From Chinchilla lanigera (taxonomy: Eukaryota; Chordata; Mammalia; Rodentia; Chinchillidae): a DNA stretch of 64,000 nt. The position numbers and the translations under genes are program-made. The notes below the pieces were generated by a model. The model ran no database searches. It was not told where the DNA came from and worked only from the letters and a program-made list of their open reading frames with translations. Shown in pieces: positions 39,661 through 54,047 of the stretch (positions are counted from its first letter, which is position 1; each line of letters begins with the position of its first letter). The DNA lies in assembly GCF_000276665.1 (NCBI RefSeq), contig NW_004955402.1, positions 2,687,911 through 2,751,910 on the forward strand. The letters are read 5' to 3'.

Positions 39661-40424
39661 AATTTTCGGAGTACAAAAATCAGATAATATGTAAGTATAT
39701 TTGAGAATGTTCATTATAAAACATATTCTTTCACTAAGGATTTTAAGTTAGTAATAGTATACTGTATGGCAAAAAAAAAAATCCAATAAATACCATCAAT
39801 TTCATTTTCAGCATATGAAAGTATTACATATGAAAATGATGAGTTTAGCCATGGCACATTTCATACTAGGCACAACTAAATCAAGGAAGAAACACAGGAC
39901 TCATGTTTTAACTACACTGACACCAGCTCTGACAGGGAACCTCCCACACACATAATCATCAGCCTCAGGTAGCAGGGTAACAGGTGCTGGGTAGTACACA
40001 GGTACTTCACAGTCAGTATGTATTATCAGAGACTAACGTAGGGGTTATAAGGAGTAAATGGGCCGATGTATGTGAAGCCCTTGGCATACATCTGGCTTAT
40101 ACTATGCATGTGGAACTTACTACCTAGAGAAAAAAGGGAGGAACGCAGTAGGTAAACTAAAAGTACTGCACATGTTAATTTATAAAGCTGAAAGCCAATC
40201 CTATAAATTTTTATTCTTGACTCAAGCCAACTCCAGGTACTTACTTCATTCGTCACAGGGATATAGTGAGGGCTATGGAAACCACCAGTCATTGAATCTA
40301 TGTAGACACAGATTTCTTTGTATGGGAGGAGTCAGAGAGGGGAGCGAAGAAACAGAATGAACAATAAAGATACTATTTTCTCCTATCTAATTTTATACAT
40401 TAGTGCCTGGTGATATCTCCCCAG

Positions 40425-40498
40425 TGAGTGAACAATGGGCCAGTGAGCCTCACACATACCAGCCAAGTGGTCTATCACCGGGCTATGTCCCTAGCCCA
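40425..40498 (-). repeat. Old ID-like SINE fragment
   Basis: ATACCAGCCAAGTGGTCTAT, then CACCGGGCTATGTCCCTAGC. It is strongly diverged. Confidence 0.5.
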
Positions 40499-41336
40499 AA
40501 TTTATACTTTATAGGTAAAAGCATTTGTCCTAATTGACAACAACTTATGTAAAATACTTTTTATTACTCCTCCAATAAAAAGGAGGGGAAATGGAAGTGG
40601 AGAGAAACAAGAGGAGTAATAGGGGGTAACAATATGAACTTCTACTTGCTAACCACAATTTAATGCTAGTAAGTACTGATTTAAGAGAGATGCTACAACT
40701 AAACAAGAAATTTTTGAAAGTAAGTATGTAACATGAACACTGTATCTTTGCAAGTTTATAAACAATCTCACTTATCTCTGCCCATTTTACATTCAGAATA
40801 CTACATAATGTTAATATTACTAATAAATGTGTCCACGACAATAACATTACTAGCTGGTAGAACTAGATCTTCAAACCCAAGTTTCTCATACTCCAAAATG
40901 GGCATGCAAAACTATGTTATTTCTGGTAAATGAAAGTATATAAAAGGTGCTGAACATAGGCAAGATGAATTGCATACACATCTGACAAGATATTACTATA
41001 TTCTGTGATCTTTTCATAAACATTAAAATAAATACCTTCTATTTTTATTTCATGATTGAGTAAACTGAGAAAACTCTGCCATGAAAATCTAGGCCCTAAA
41101 GTATTACTTTAAGATTTACTGATACTGATTTATATATAAAATGCTTTGAAAAAAAAAAAAAAAAACCCAAAATTAAAAATAGCTGAGATTAGAATTTAAT
41201 TTTAAGTATGAAGTTGGTATCCATTTATTGTTGATTTTGAGATATCTCAATATAAATATTTAATTTATATATCCCGTAAGAGTCAGATAAAAATACCTCA
41301 TTTGTGATTATTAGTAGTTTATAAAGAAAAAGCAAT

Positions 41337-41500
41337 GGGCTGGGCTTGGTGGCGCATACCTGTATCCCAGCACTTGGTAGGCTGAGGCAGGAGGATGCTG
41401 CAAGTCCAAGGCCAGACTGGGCTACAAAGTGAGCTGAAGGCAAGCCTGAACTGAATAATGAAATCCTGTCTCAAAAAGACCCCTTGCAAAAAAAAAAAGT
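41337..41500 (+). repeat. B1-type SINE
   Basis: GGGCTGGGCTTGGTGGCGCA, CCCAGCACTTGGTAGGCTGA, then CCTGTCTCAAAAAGACCCCT and an A run. Confidence 0.93.
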
Positions 41501-41984
41501 AAAAGAAAAGAGCTATGGCTTGAATGCCCTTACTAAATGACTATAAAGTAGTGAATACGGAATAGCTTTTCTGTATTCATTAATGGTAAATATTAAAGAT
41601 TATAAGACTATGATGTTTAAAGTATAGCTCTGAATATTTCATTTTATATAAATGTTTAAATATGATTTTATTTTCAGCTTTTAAAACTAATGCTTATCAA
41701 GCCCTGATTCTGAGTCACTTTCTATGCACATTCATCTGTTAACTCAATTTACCTTTCCCTGCATTTTCAAAATTAACTGAGACTGGAGAGCCATGGATCA
41801 AACTAGACAGTTTAGAATGCCAAAATCTGAGCTGTTATGATCAACATAGAAATAAAGGAGCACAGTGGAAAAAGATTACTATTTGAGCTGATTTCCACTG
41901 TCAAAATCCCTACATCAAAACTGCTTTTCTCTTCCCAGAAGACACAATCAAAATTAAGTATTCTTTTAATACTAGGAATACTGA

Positions 41985-42166
41985 GAGCTGAGAATGGTGG
42001 TACACACCTGTAATCCCACCAATCTGGGAGGCCGACGCAGGAGGACCACAGGTTCAAGTCTTGCCAGGCCAAAAAAATGTTGGGAATGTAGCTCAGTGTG
42101 AAGGCTGTTTGTTCAAATCCCCAGCACAATCAATCATTCAATCAATCAATCAATCAAAAAAAAAAT
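41985..42166 (+). repeat. B4-like SINE with (CAAT)n tail
   Basis: A B1 part (GGTGGTACACACCTGTAATC, then GGGAGGCCGACGCAGGAG) is followed by an ID-like part (TTGGGAATGTAGCTCAGTGT) and a CAATCAAT tail. Confidence 0.8.
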
Positions 42167-42599
42167 CTTTATATCTGGAATGATGCCTACTTATTAACCC
42201 TTAAGAAATGTGTAAGAAAGTTCTAAGCCTTACTTTACTGACCTTTGCTTTATTTATTTAAAAGTAAGTATTCTTCTGCTATAAAATATCTCATGTTAGA
42301 AAGGAAAATAGAGAGTAAAGGACAGAATAAAAGCTACCCTAAAATAATCCCAGGAAAACCATTTCTTAGCTTACTTAAAATTATCACATTTGATTTTATT
42401 TGAATTAACTTACACTAAACATAATTCCTAAACCTCCCTACTTAAAGTATTACTGTTCTTTCAGAAAGCATGCTCATCCCTCCACAAGCAGCCTAAAACC
42501 TTGCCACATTTTGCTTTGCTTCTTATTTTACCCATGATAAGCTCATTTAGTTTATTTACTGTGTGGCTTTGGCCTTTTTTCTTGTTCATCTGGATAAAC

Positions 42600-43330
42600 A
42601 AACTCCTTCATATCACCAACAGCATGACACAGTACACCTGAGAATCAAATCTGCACAAGTGTATTAGGTCTAATCGTTTTTGGTAATGTTTCCCACAAAA
42701 CTTTGACATTCTGCTCACTGCTATAATCTGAGAAATTTTCATCAAAATCTGGAGTTAGTCTTTCTACCTCTTTGTTGATTATGTTTCTTTGATTTCTGGG
42801 ACCTTACAGGACATCTAAAAAACCCTTCACTCTTAAAGTTGTGATGGGCCTTGCCATCGGGTTTTCTCTCTTTCTTTTCCATTAAAAACAATTCCCTTTG
42901 ATCTAAAAACAAGTCTTCAGTTAAAGGGCACAATCTTCAACTAAAAAACATTTCCTTTCCAGCATTTGCTCCTTTTTGCAGTATGGAAAGTACATCCCTA
43001 TATGTTTCTTCACATTGTTTTTCTTGTATTTCCTGTGTCTTTGTTTTCTGTACATTTTGTAAGCTGTCCTTCTCTCGGGTTTCAATAAGACTTCCATGAT
43101 GTCTGGTGCAGTCCTTCGTCCTGAACAGAATTCTGACTTCAGTAATGCACACAGCTTGAGTCTCAAGGACTTCCTTGACATCTGATTACTTTTTCACAGC
43201 AGCGCTGTGGTTGATATGGCTGGTGGATCCACTGCCCTCGGTGTTCTCCAAGGACTTTGAGAACTTACTCTTCTCCCCCTACATTATTTATAATCTCCAG
43301 GGTCAGATGTTCTGTTTGTTCCTCCTGGCC
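42600..43330 (-). pseudogene. Degenerate coding-like tract, possible retrocopy
   Basis: On the minus strand several overlapping open pieces follow one another (43181-42921, 43152-42937, 42933-42742, then short in-frame stretches to about 42600). Their content is Lys/Glu/Gln-rich, for example HHGSLIETREKDSLQNVQKT, then CEETYRDVLSILQKGAN, then LFLMEKKERKPDGKAHHNF. Single stops and frame changes separate them. This looks like a broken reading frame of a real protein, but I do not recognise the parent. No clear poly-A tail was found at its 3' side. Confidence 0.35.
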
Positions 43331-45917
43331 CTCTTGCCTTTCACTATTTTCCTCACACCTCTGGGCTTCTCTTCATATTCACAGCTGCTTTTTTGGTGAG
43401 AGGCCTGCCTGTCCTACTTGTGGTGGCCTCTCCTCTTAGTCTTCTGGAGGAGACCGTTCCCTGAGCACGGGACTCTGGGGTAGAGAGGTTCTCCAGAGAG
43501 CCTTAAGGGGAAAATGTTTCTCAGGTGCAGCAGGCCTCCTTTATGTCTATTCTGACAGTGCCTCTGCTTTGCAAAGTTCACTAATCAAAACTAAAGTATT
43601 TATAAATTAATTCTACAAATACAACTGATATTTATGTTATCTAGCCAAGGAAGTAATAGAAAAATGCACTTGTATTTTAGGAAACAAATTTTTACAGCTT
43701 CCACTTTGCCAAAGTAATTGGAAAATGTAGCTTAGAGACAGGAGAACAATTAGGTAATCGCATACGCTGTCTACTAGATTTACATTTCTAAACCTCAATT
43801 CCCCAAAGTACATGTTAGGTGTTTAGATTCTGCTAGGTAGGTGACAAGTCATCATATATTCACTCAGGAATTAAGTATGTCATCTGAGAATTTGTTTTCA
43901 CTTTACTTCTATAGTAATATGTCTTGGCAAACAAATTACAGGTAGCATTTAAGAGTGAGGTGGACAGAGTAGAGTATCACCAACAGCTGAAAATATACAT
44001 ATAAAAGCAAAACCTACATAAGAAATAAAATCAAGTACCATAGTATTTAATACACATTCCTCAGTCATCAATGTCTCTACTAAATTGTAACACACAATTA
44101 ATTATGTATTTTTCTTCCTGTAAAAATAGGAGAGGTATCACTACAAAAATTCTGATGTCACTAAAGGCAACTGACAAAAATCACCCAGTCTCAAATATTC
44201 CATCATAAATATACACATTACATGGAGGTCCTTTTACCCATGACTAGATAAAACACTTTTTTTTCTGCAGACAGGATAATACAGCTAAAGATGAACTTAT
44301 TTAAATGTATGCACACGTAATTAACAGTTTTAAAGGAAAAGTGTTTTGTTTGTGTTCTGCCCAAATGTACCCTTTATAGAGATTTTGTTTTAAATATTCA
44401 GTAGTATCACACTAATGTAATTATGTGACAGACCCACTTTAAGTGCCTACGCAATGGTAGAAGTTCTGTTAAGAAAAATCATGAAGCTAACATTTTAAAA
44501 CAAAAATTGATCAGTTCTGATGTTTGCAATAAATAATATATACAGTTTTTGGCCAAATATAAGTCAAATTTCTTGACTTCTATGTTTATATGAACTTCTA
44601 AGAGGTATTTAGCAAACTTATTTTATGTCACATAAAATTTAGTGACTTAAATGAATTTGCAGCTATTCAGAGCATACTGTAGCTATGTCCATAATTTCCC
44701 TCCCTCCCTCTCTTCCATCCATCTGCAAGTCGATGATGTAGAATACATAGCACATAATTTTTATACATTGCTCAAGAGCACACTTTTATAATGTACAGTC
44801 ATTTAGGTATTCACAATTTTTCCTTTTTCCCCTCTACTTAGAATCTGACATGTGTTTTCTCTAAAAGGCAATCTACTTGGAATTAAAACTTTCAGGCTCT
44901 GGGACTAAGTTGATACAATTAATTCACATAAAATGCATGATGAGACATGTACTACTGTCAAAAACCTGAAGATACTGGGAAAGGCAAGTAGATGCTACTT
45001 ATATTTTAGAATTTCAAAACATTAAAATTCAGAACTCTGTGTATGAAATATACATGTTACACAGCAGAGATAAAGGGTAGTACACAAAACACTATACAGG
45101 AATTTCTTTTCAATGGGCGTAATATAAAGAATACCTATTTCCTACCATGGTACATGCTCAACCCTGAGGCCTAAGAATCCTGTAGCTATTTCATTTCTTC
45201 TGTGCACTGGTACCTATACACTGGTACTTCTATGCACAGGGATAGGTGGAAAATAAACACCAGACATGGTGCTTGCCATTATTCAACCTGCTGAAATAGG
45301 CCTAACCAAAGAGGTAACTAACGGTCTTGGCTGAACAAATTAAGGTTCTGGGGTTAAAAATGAGACAGTGATTTTCCATACAAGCTCTAATTCCTATTAC
45401 CTAACAATTATATTGAAGTTATTAAAACATGGCATTTAGAAAGAACAAAATTATTTACATTTTACCTTAACTTACTAAATAGAAAAATCCTTATGTACAC
45501 TAATATGCAAACTCCTTTATTCTCTAAAATGCTCTATCAAGTGAAAATTCTATTAAATATGTTGATATGTATGTATCTGGACAGTCCAGAACACCTTATG
45601 TAACCTCTTCCTGTAATCCTCATCTGTCTAAAGTTAAAAAGGTTGCTTTAAAATTTCTTGAGGTGATGCTTCCTTCCTGAGGAGATAACATCACATAGAC
45701 CATTTGATAAAAATTTGGTATATTCTGACTAAAAAAAAAATTTTTGTGATTTCTGGATGTATGAGCTGCAAAAATTCCACGAAAGTATATATCACTACTT
45801 GTATTTCAAAGTTCCTGAAATACAAAATTGAGGACATGAGTTTCTAAAATTATAACAATATACTTATGATAGAATGGTACAATTAAGTTCTATTTTAATA
45901 TTGAGAAAATGAGGATT

Positions 45918-46115
45918 CAAGTTGGGTATAGTGGCACATGTCCATAATACCAGCACTCTGGGAGGCTATAGCAGCAGGATCACAAGTTCCAGCCCAGCCA
46001 GGACAACTTAGTGAGACCCTATCTCCAAAAAGAAAAAGCAAAAGGGATGGGGATATAACTCAGCATGATGACTCCGAGTTCACTTCCCAGTACCACACAC
46101 AGAGCCCCAAAAAGG
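45918..46115 (+). repeat. B4-like SINE (B1+ID composite)
   Basis: GTTGGGTATAGTGGCACATG, then AGTGAGACCCTATCTCCAAA, then GGGATGGGGATATAACTCAG and CCCAGTACCACACACAGAGC. Confidence 0.8.
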
Positions 46116-48774
46116 AAAATGAGGATTCAAATAATGGTCCTTCTGTGTATTTTATGACACAGAAATGCACTCAGTGAATACCAGTGCATAAGAATACATT
46201 ATTGTCTTTTCACAAGTCTAATTTTTCTTAGAGCAGATTCCAAAAGTAGCTTATGTATTATGATGAAGCATTTCTTTGGTTGTGATAAAGGTTGCAGTAA
46301 GGAATGTTTATAGCAGCTATTTCATTAAGGGCAACAATTCTTATGACAATGACATTTTAGTCTGGCAGTTAACAAAATCTCTATTTTGGCAACCGGGAGT
46401 ATCAGAAAACACGGGGCTCCGCTGTGACAGCTGCCTACTTCTCCATTACTAACGTGATGATTCATGAGTACAATTTGGCACTCTGAGCAGGACTAAGTTC
46501 TCACCATGGTAGCAACAAGCAGTTATTTATAGCAAACATTACTATCAGACAGAATTTCTGTACAGGAAGGTAACACGGAGTTTCCGTAAGCAAGGTGGAT
46601 AAGACCGTGGGAAAAGGGTAGAAATTACGGGGGAAAGGCTACAGAATTACGCAAATTTAAAAGCACCACACATTTATATACAAATAAGTATTAACTGTAT
46701 TAACTAGATATGCATTCCTACATTATCAAAATGTATGATATGCATGACATAAAACTGCTACTGAAAGTCTGCTCCATGAAGTGAGGCGATCTTCAAACTA
46801 CTTATTAATGATCTCTCATGAAGTGACGACCTTAAGTGGTCACCAAAAGTAGAAACTCAATTATGTCACTGTGCACACTGTTTATTTCAGCTGACATTGT
46901 TCCATAGCATTTTTTACTTTTTGAAGGAAGTGGTACACTGATTTACACTGTGGCACCAGCTCCTTATCTTGAGGACTGGTAACAGTTAGTTTACCGGATG
47001 GCTACTCTTAGTAGCATAAAGTACAGTGTTTAAAGGAATAAATCATATTTGAAATACTATATACATGACACTCCTTTATCCACTCCAAGTCTATTAGCTT
47101 TTGAAGTTCAGTCTTGTTCATTTTCTGTTTGTAACACTTAAAGTGTATCTGTCACATGGATGACATGACAATGCAGATGGATAACAATGCTATCAGGCTT
47201 TGCACATATAAACGTCAACGGGCAGTTAAATTAATTCTTGATTAATATGTTCTGAATTTAGACTGGATGAAGTCTGATAAAGTTCAGTCTAACAAGGACC
47301 TCATGTAACTTAAGCAATAAACTTTGGGTATTTTTATCAGTCTTTTTCAGCAACTCCAAAATCTTTGTATGATACTTACTGATAATTTTTGCATCATTCC
47401 TTGAGGGACTTTGATCAAGCAATAATTCAGGCACATTCACCATGTGGAAAATAAATATTCTGAAAAATCAATACATAGCCGATGAACACATGAAATTATT
47501 AAGATCAGTGAAAATCAAAAAGGTTCTAGAAAATGTGTTCTGCTCTAATTAAACATGTAAGTTCAAAAAAATACTTTTTGTGGGAAAAATTTGTTGCAGC
47601 TCTTCTTTCTAAAGGTAGGTTACTGCTTTTTAGAGCTAGTTTTTAAGAGACCAAAATTAGAGAGTCCATAGCCATAATAAATAAAATAATATACCACATA
47701 AAAATGTTTTCACTCTTATTGTTTACTTTCTCATGGAAAACAATGCAATTTCAGCTGTAACAATCCTGATCCCACACAGCACAAGGGTGTACAAGTATTT
47801 TCGGCCTGTTACTAGCAGACGGATTTACAGGTATGTTGGAAGTGGAAGGTGATGGACAGTGGATGATGTCAGTATCTCTGGTTTCTTAATCAGCTGCTTC
47901 AGTACTTAAACAATGCCAAACACATACCGGGTACTCAAAAATAACAAACAGCTGTTGAATAATTGAGGCAAAGGAAAGGAAGGAGTTTGGTGTGACTTCA
48001 CAGAATATGACTTATATGTACAGCTGACTGAAGTTACTATTTAGTTAAGAAAAACAAAGAGAATCGGGAAAAAGAAGTTCCACTTGTGAATGTTGATTTT
48101 CCTTTGAGGAAATAGAAATATATCACTGAGAAGGCAGCTAAATTAAGTTTGATGCTTAAGAGAAAAGCCTACGATAGAGAGTTATATTTGAAAGTCCTTG
48201 CCATATAGTTGTAACTGTGAGAGTGAGTAAAATTTTATTTGGGAGAGTATGTAACATAGAAAGAGGATCGAGAAAGTAGTACCTTTAGGAAAACCGACAC
48301 AGGGTTGTATGGGGAAAGAAATGACGATGAGATTCAACAAGGAAACTGAGGACGAACAGTCTGGGAAACTGGATGAAAGTCAGAGAGAATATGGCCTAGA
48401 AACCAATGTAACAGAATTTTAGAAAGAACAAGACCAACACCATCAAATTCTGAGTTTGAAAGGACAGGACTAAAATATATCTAAGGGATGTGAGAGTGAG
48501 AAGATAATGTGTGATCTCAGGTTCCATGCAGTAATTCGTTTAGACTGTGTTTTTAAGAAGCACAGTTGTGAAGATTAATGAGACAAGGATGCAGGCCAAG
48601 AGAAAATTTTGTTCACAGAATTTTGCATATTTCTGCCACTAGCCTTCCAACACATGCCTCATCGGCAGCCTGCTACACATCCTTCCAGATACTGCTCCAC
48701 ACTTACACAGTCTTCCATAAAAATACTGTATGTCCATATACCAACGCGCGCACAGATCCTGTGTCACTGTCCAT

Positions 48775-48900
48775 GGCTGAAGGGCAGCTCGGCCATACAG
48801 CACCTGCTTGGCACATTATGAGGCCTGGGGGTTAAGCCCCAGTACCACGAAACCAAAGGCAAATCAAGCCCAGCAACAATAACAAAAAAATCCCACACCA
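48775..48900 (+). repeat. Diverged ID-like SINE
   Basis: GGGCAGCTCGGCCATACAGC, then GGCCTGGGGGTTAAGCCCCA, then GTACCACGAAACC and an A-rich tail. Confidence 0.6.
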
Positions 48901-51426
48901 AACAACACTGTTCATTTAATAAAAGGAGCTATAATTATTCACCCAGATTTCTCTAACTCACAAAACTTTATGACATAGTTTTCATGATTCTGTGGGGTCC
49001 GTGATGTGTTTTTATCCAACCAGTTAGTGATGGTTATCTACTTTTTTGTCCTTTAAAGAGATTACTGTAAACAGACATAGGATATTCCCAGAAGTGCCCA
49101 TGCTAGATTAAAAAACTAAGTATTAAGAATGTTCTTGTGTTGGTAAAATGTGAACTTATCCCAAAGTAAATAAATAGAATCTTATAGGCACACTCTTGAC
49201 TCAGCTTTTATAACCTTTAATCTCTGGCTAATTCACACGTCTGTTCACCCTGCCCCTGCACTGATTTTGAAGAAGATCCCATTCGTTTTATTGTCTCATA
49301 AACACTTCAGTTTGTATCTCTAAAAGGATAAAGGTCTTGTATTTTGTTAGGTGTCACCAGACTTTTTCAAAAGGACGGTAATAATCCACACCCTGCCCTT
49401 TTATTGCTTCTCCTATTAGGTAACCACTTTTGTAAGTTGGCTAATTCTTTTTAATCTTCTAAGAAAAAAAATATGATATACCTTTTAAACCTCTAAAAGC
49501 CTACAATTACCTGTTTTGAATCTGACAGTAAATAATACCATCTCCAGGTACAGGATCCTTACCCTGTGGTTTGTTTTCCTCCCAGTAATCTGCCCTTCAC
49601 TGTGGCAAATTTTAAGTGTGATGCCAATCTGGTCACATTTCTTTGTAGGTAATTTGTTGTTCACAGCTAAGGAATTTGGCCAATGTGTAGACGTATGTTA
49701 CGTGTTCAATCCACCCAGAGCTCAGTGAATTTCCCAACTATCAGGCTGAGGTTTTTTTTTCAACTAAGATAATTTTCTACTATCATCTGTATGACTATTG
49801 CCTTTCATTGGTTTCTTTTTCTCTTTTAAATTCCCATAAATATTACTCACATGTTAGATCTGTTAGGTACCCACTATCTGTTCCTCAAGTCTTTTATCAT
49901 TTCATTATGATTCTACTTGTATTTTTGCTATGTTGTACAAAAGATGTATTTTAACTGATTCAGTCTCATGATCTAATTCTCAGCAATGTTCATCTCCTTC
50001 ATCTACCGAGTTTGGCTATACAATCATGTTTTGTTAGCTTGTCAAAGCCTTTTTGTACTGTATGTGAATTTTCCTAAGTGTTCATTTTCACTGCTGGAGT
50101 TATGGTTTATCGAGTTATTTTATTCAGTGGGCTCACGTTCTGTTTGAGCTGATCCCTCCAATTTCTAGGGGAACTTCGAGGGCTGCCATCTCCTCCTGCT
50201 GGCTCACACTCCAAGCACAGCACTCCTGCAAGCAAGCGCCCCACCCTGACTTGGGCCCTCACGAGCAGCTAGAGCACCGGAAGGAAGCAGCCTGTTCTTT
50301 AACCCAGGCCACGCCTCCTCAGCTTCTCCCAGTCCTCATGAGGGGCTGGCGTGCCTACGGAAGTTCAGTATTCCTTGGATTTATTTGGCGAAGCTAGAGT
50401 CCTGGCATAACCTTTAGGTAGTCCCTTACCCCAATTTAATAAATATTAATTGGGCAGTATCTACGTACTCAACACTTACACAGTCTACATTTTTTCTAGA
50501 AAGTAAGGAGAAAACCAGACACTGAAGAGCAAAGTTCCCACCATCACAATTCTGCTCACAGTTTTAGCTCATGATTTCCTTCGCATACGGACTGATGCCA
50601 ACTTTTTCTCAGCATTGCATTTTTCTCTTGGTATTCACTTCCTATCCTGTCTCTGCTTCCTCTAATCAGTCCCAGTTTGGGATGGGTGATAGTTTAGGGG
50701 AAGCGCTGTTTCCTAGGTGAAACAAAGAAACTACCACTATTGCTGGTTCCTTCTAAAAAATCATGGAGTAGGTGTCAGGCTTGTCCCTTAATCCGTTACC
50801 TCAAGAATGTCTTAGTAGTAAACAAATGAGTTGATTCATACCCTGAATCTTCCATGTGCCATTTACTTTAAGTGAGGTTTGTTGAAGATTCTCTCAAAGA
50901 ATAAATCACCTTTTTTTTTTAGTGTCACTCATTTTAAAAAGTGTCACATGCCCTTTAAAATTTTTTTCCTTACAGGTTCTCCTTTTCCTTTTCTATACAA
51001 TTTATCTGTTCAAAAAACCAGGCCTGTCTGAGTTTCCAACAATCTGGCGTTTCCTGACTGCACACTTTTGATACAGTCCAACATGTTTCTCTCATCCTGG
51101 CATTTTTTGTATGTTGACAGCTGGACCCTGAGGTCCTTAGAGGCTGAGGCCTGTCCCTCTCACATGGCATAGTGGCAGCACAGTATGCTCTTCCACCTTT
51201 AATTTAATGTTAGAAACTGCAGATGCTCAATGCATTTTCACTGGGGTTGCAATTCAGCTTTTCCTTACCAGCGAGGCTACCCCACAACACAACTCATGTT
51301 GGAAAGGCAGGAAAAGTTTTTTCTCCCCATCTGCTCAGTTTTAAAGATATATTAATTCTCTATCAGCCTCTATGATGACAAACTAATTTTAAAGATTATC
51401 ATTATCAACTTGTAGATTTAAAGATT

Positions 51427-51515
51427 TTTTGTTTTTTTTCTGGTACCAGGAATCGAACTCACAATCTCGTGCTTGCCATGCAAGCACTGTGCCACTGAGC
51501 TAAATCCCCAGCCCC
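51427..51515 (-). repeat. ID-type SINE
   Basis: T9, then CTGGTACCAGGAATCGAAC, and the reverse ID body ending ATCCCCAGCCCC. AGATTTAAAGRTTTTT flanks both sides. Confidence 0.93.
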
Positions 51516-51654
51516 AGATTTAAAGGTTTTTGATGGGTTCCACACTTCCACAATTACTGGCCTTAGTACAGCTCATATCTCATGCTGGCCAGTGGGAAAC
51601 CTCTCCAAGTTGTCACCAAGGTCTTTTGTAAGACCTTACATTAATACTTGGTAT

Positions 51655-51810
51655 CTGTCTGGGCTCATGTCTGTAATCCCAGTACTCTGGAGGCTGAGGC
51701 AGGAGGATCATTGTGAGTTCAAGACCAGCCTGGGCTACGAAGTGAGCTCAAGGCCAGTCTGAACTGCATAGCCAGACCCTGTCTCAAAAAGACAAAAAAG
51801 AAGAAAAACC
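51655..51810 (+). repeat. B1-type SINE
   Basis: TGTCTGGGCTCATGTCTGTA, CCCAGTACTCTGGAGGCTGA, then CAGACCCTGTCTCAAAAAGA. Confidence 0.93.
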
Positions 51811-52029
51811 AAAAAACTTGTTATCTTGCTGGAAATTAAATGTTCCATTTTCATCTTATGTATTTCTTGACTCTGACCTAGAAACAATTTTGTCCAAGAA
51901 GCCTGATTTTCTTTTAGTAGCAAACATTGTTAAGCTCATAATTTGGGAACTAGGAATGACTACTGCTACTAATTCATTGCTTTGAGGTTTTTATAAGGGA
52001 CAGAATAAGGATTCTCATGTATTTCTATA

Positions 52030-52620
52030 TATTTTAAACTTTACTTGGAAATGATTGCAAATTCAAAAAAAATACTAAATACTGTGTATCCTTTACCTAG
52101 ACTTGTTTATTGCTAACCCTTTACTCCCTGCTTTATAATTTGCTCATATATTATATATTGTATGTATACACATACTTCTTCCTGAAGTATGAGGGTCATA
52201 CATACATTATGGCCCTATAGCCATACAGTAGGTGTTTCCTAGGAAGTGTCTCCTAAATATATCTTGCTGTCAGTACAATAAAGCTGTCAACACAGATACA
52301 ACACTCGTCTACTGTCAATGTACCTTATTTGACCTAATAATGTTCTTCACAATCGTTTTCCTAGTGCAGGATCCAATCTAGTAGTAGGTACTGCATTTAT
52401 TAACTTTTTAAATAGTGTGAAACATCTCTATTGCTTTAACGGTCCTTCATAATGAACGGTCCTTCACCTCTCATGACGCTAATTCTATTTCAAGAAACAT
52501 TCCTCTTGATACACTCCTGTTTACACTCAGCTGGAAACTACGTGATGCTTCTCCTCAGACGCTCACATCTGTAGCACCATGCTGTATACCTCCCCCTCCT
52601 CCTTTGGTGATGCTAATTCT
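52030..52620. mobile_element. Old L1M-like fragment
   Basis: The stretch follows a common ancient mammalian repeat order: GGAAATGATTGCAAATTC, then ATCCTTTACCTAGACTTGTT, then TTGCTAACCCTTTACTCCC, then GTGCAGGATCCAATCTAG. It is strongly decayed. I recognise the order from memory and cannot give the subfamily. Confidence 0.45.
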
Positions 52621-53864
52621 GATCACAGACTAGCTGCTACTAATTTTCTCTACTGTATCATCAATGGTTTGTACCTTTCCTCCCTCTCTGGAGATGAAAA
52701 GGTTGCGTAGGGCTCCTTATCAAATCCCCCACACTTATCAGCCATTGGTGATTCTTCCCCAATCATATTCACTTCGGTGGATGTAAAATGATCAGCGGTA
52801 GGGGTGGGCATCCCTAAGAGATGCATGAGGAAACTCTCTTGAGTAATGGGGCTGCTCCACACCTGGAAGAAGCTGGCTGATGCCACGTAAGTCTGGCATG
52901 CCTCAAAACATGCAGAGCAGTAAATTTACAGTGCAAGTCCTGCCAAAAATCACAAACAGATGTTGAACCATAATGAACTGCATGCTAAAGTATTTAGGGG
53001 TGTCTGTAACTTACAAAATGCATCAGAAATAAGATGGATTAATGGGTAAATGGTAATATAGTAAAGCAATGGCAGCGAAAGGTAACCATTGGAAACCAGA
53101 GCTGAGTGGGTATAGGATATTTTCTGCCCAATTCTTTGAAGTGTGCTACATGTTTAAATATTTTCGCAATAAATTGAGAATTTTAAAAACAATTCTGTAA
53201 GGAATAGGTTCTAAAGACCACAAAGAGCAAATGGATAATTACAATTTGGAATAATTCTCCAGTGTTTGTATCATACCCATACTTTGAATCTAAGCATACG
53301 GAAGGAAGATAAAAAGCCAGTTTTTAGCTAAAAAGTGGTTCTAGAGATGATCAAAACACTGATGTCACAATATATACAGTTTTTCAAAATGATCTCATAA
53401 TAGGAAAACAATATTTTAAAATATATGTGATTTCAAATGCATATACTTAAAAAATACTTTAAGTCAACGCCAGTTTTATCCACTTTCCTATGTAGTTAGT
53501 TTATTCAAGCAGGCCATAAGACTTTTATTTTTAAATTTTTACTAGAGGAAATGAAGATTAACTTATATTTTGGCAATATGGCACATGGAAGGCAGTTTAT
53601 CATAGTACTAGGAAAATTTATAAACACTACTGTAAATGGTTGCATGAGATGCATGTACTTTCAAAATTCCTTCTCCGTCCATTTTTGGGCAGTTAAGTCA
53701 TGTTATTTTTCGTGCATACAAGCTCTGTTGTATTAATAGCTTCTATACACTCCTGTCAGCATCTCTAACCGCATCACTCTGAATTTCATACATATCAACA
53801 AACAGAAAGTACTCCCCACCACAGTTTCACTGCAAACTCACCAACATTTAAGCATTATTTTTCT

Positions 53865-54008
53865 TTCTTTTGAAGCAGGGTCTCACTATGCAGTTCAGGC
53901 TGGCCTTGAACTCACTACATAGTCCAGGCTGGCCTTGAATTCACAGGGATCTTCCTGCCTCACCCTCCTGAGTGTTGGGATCACAGGTGTGTGCCACCAT
54001 GCCAGCCT
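53865..54008 (-). repeat. B1-type SINE
   Basis: TTTTGAAGCAGGGTCTCACT at the left, GAGTGTTGGGATCACAGGTG at the right. Confidence 0.93.
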
Positions 54009-54047
54009 CTTGAGCACTATTTTTAAACATAGTATTTATCAATTTAT

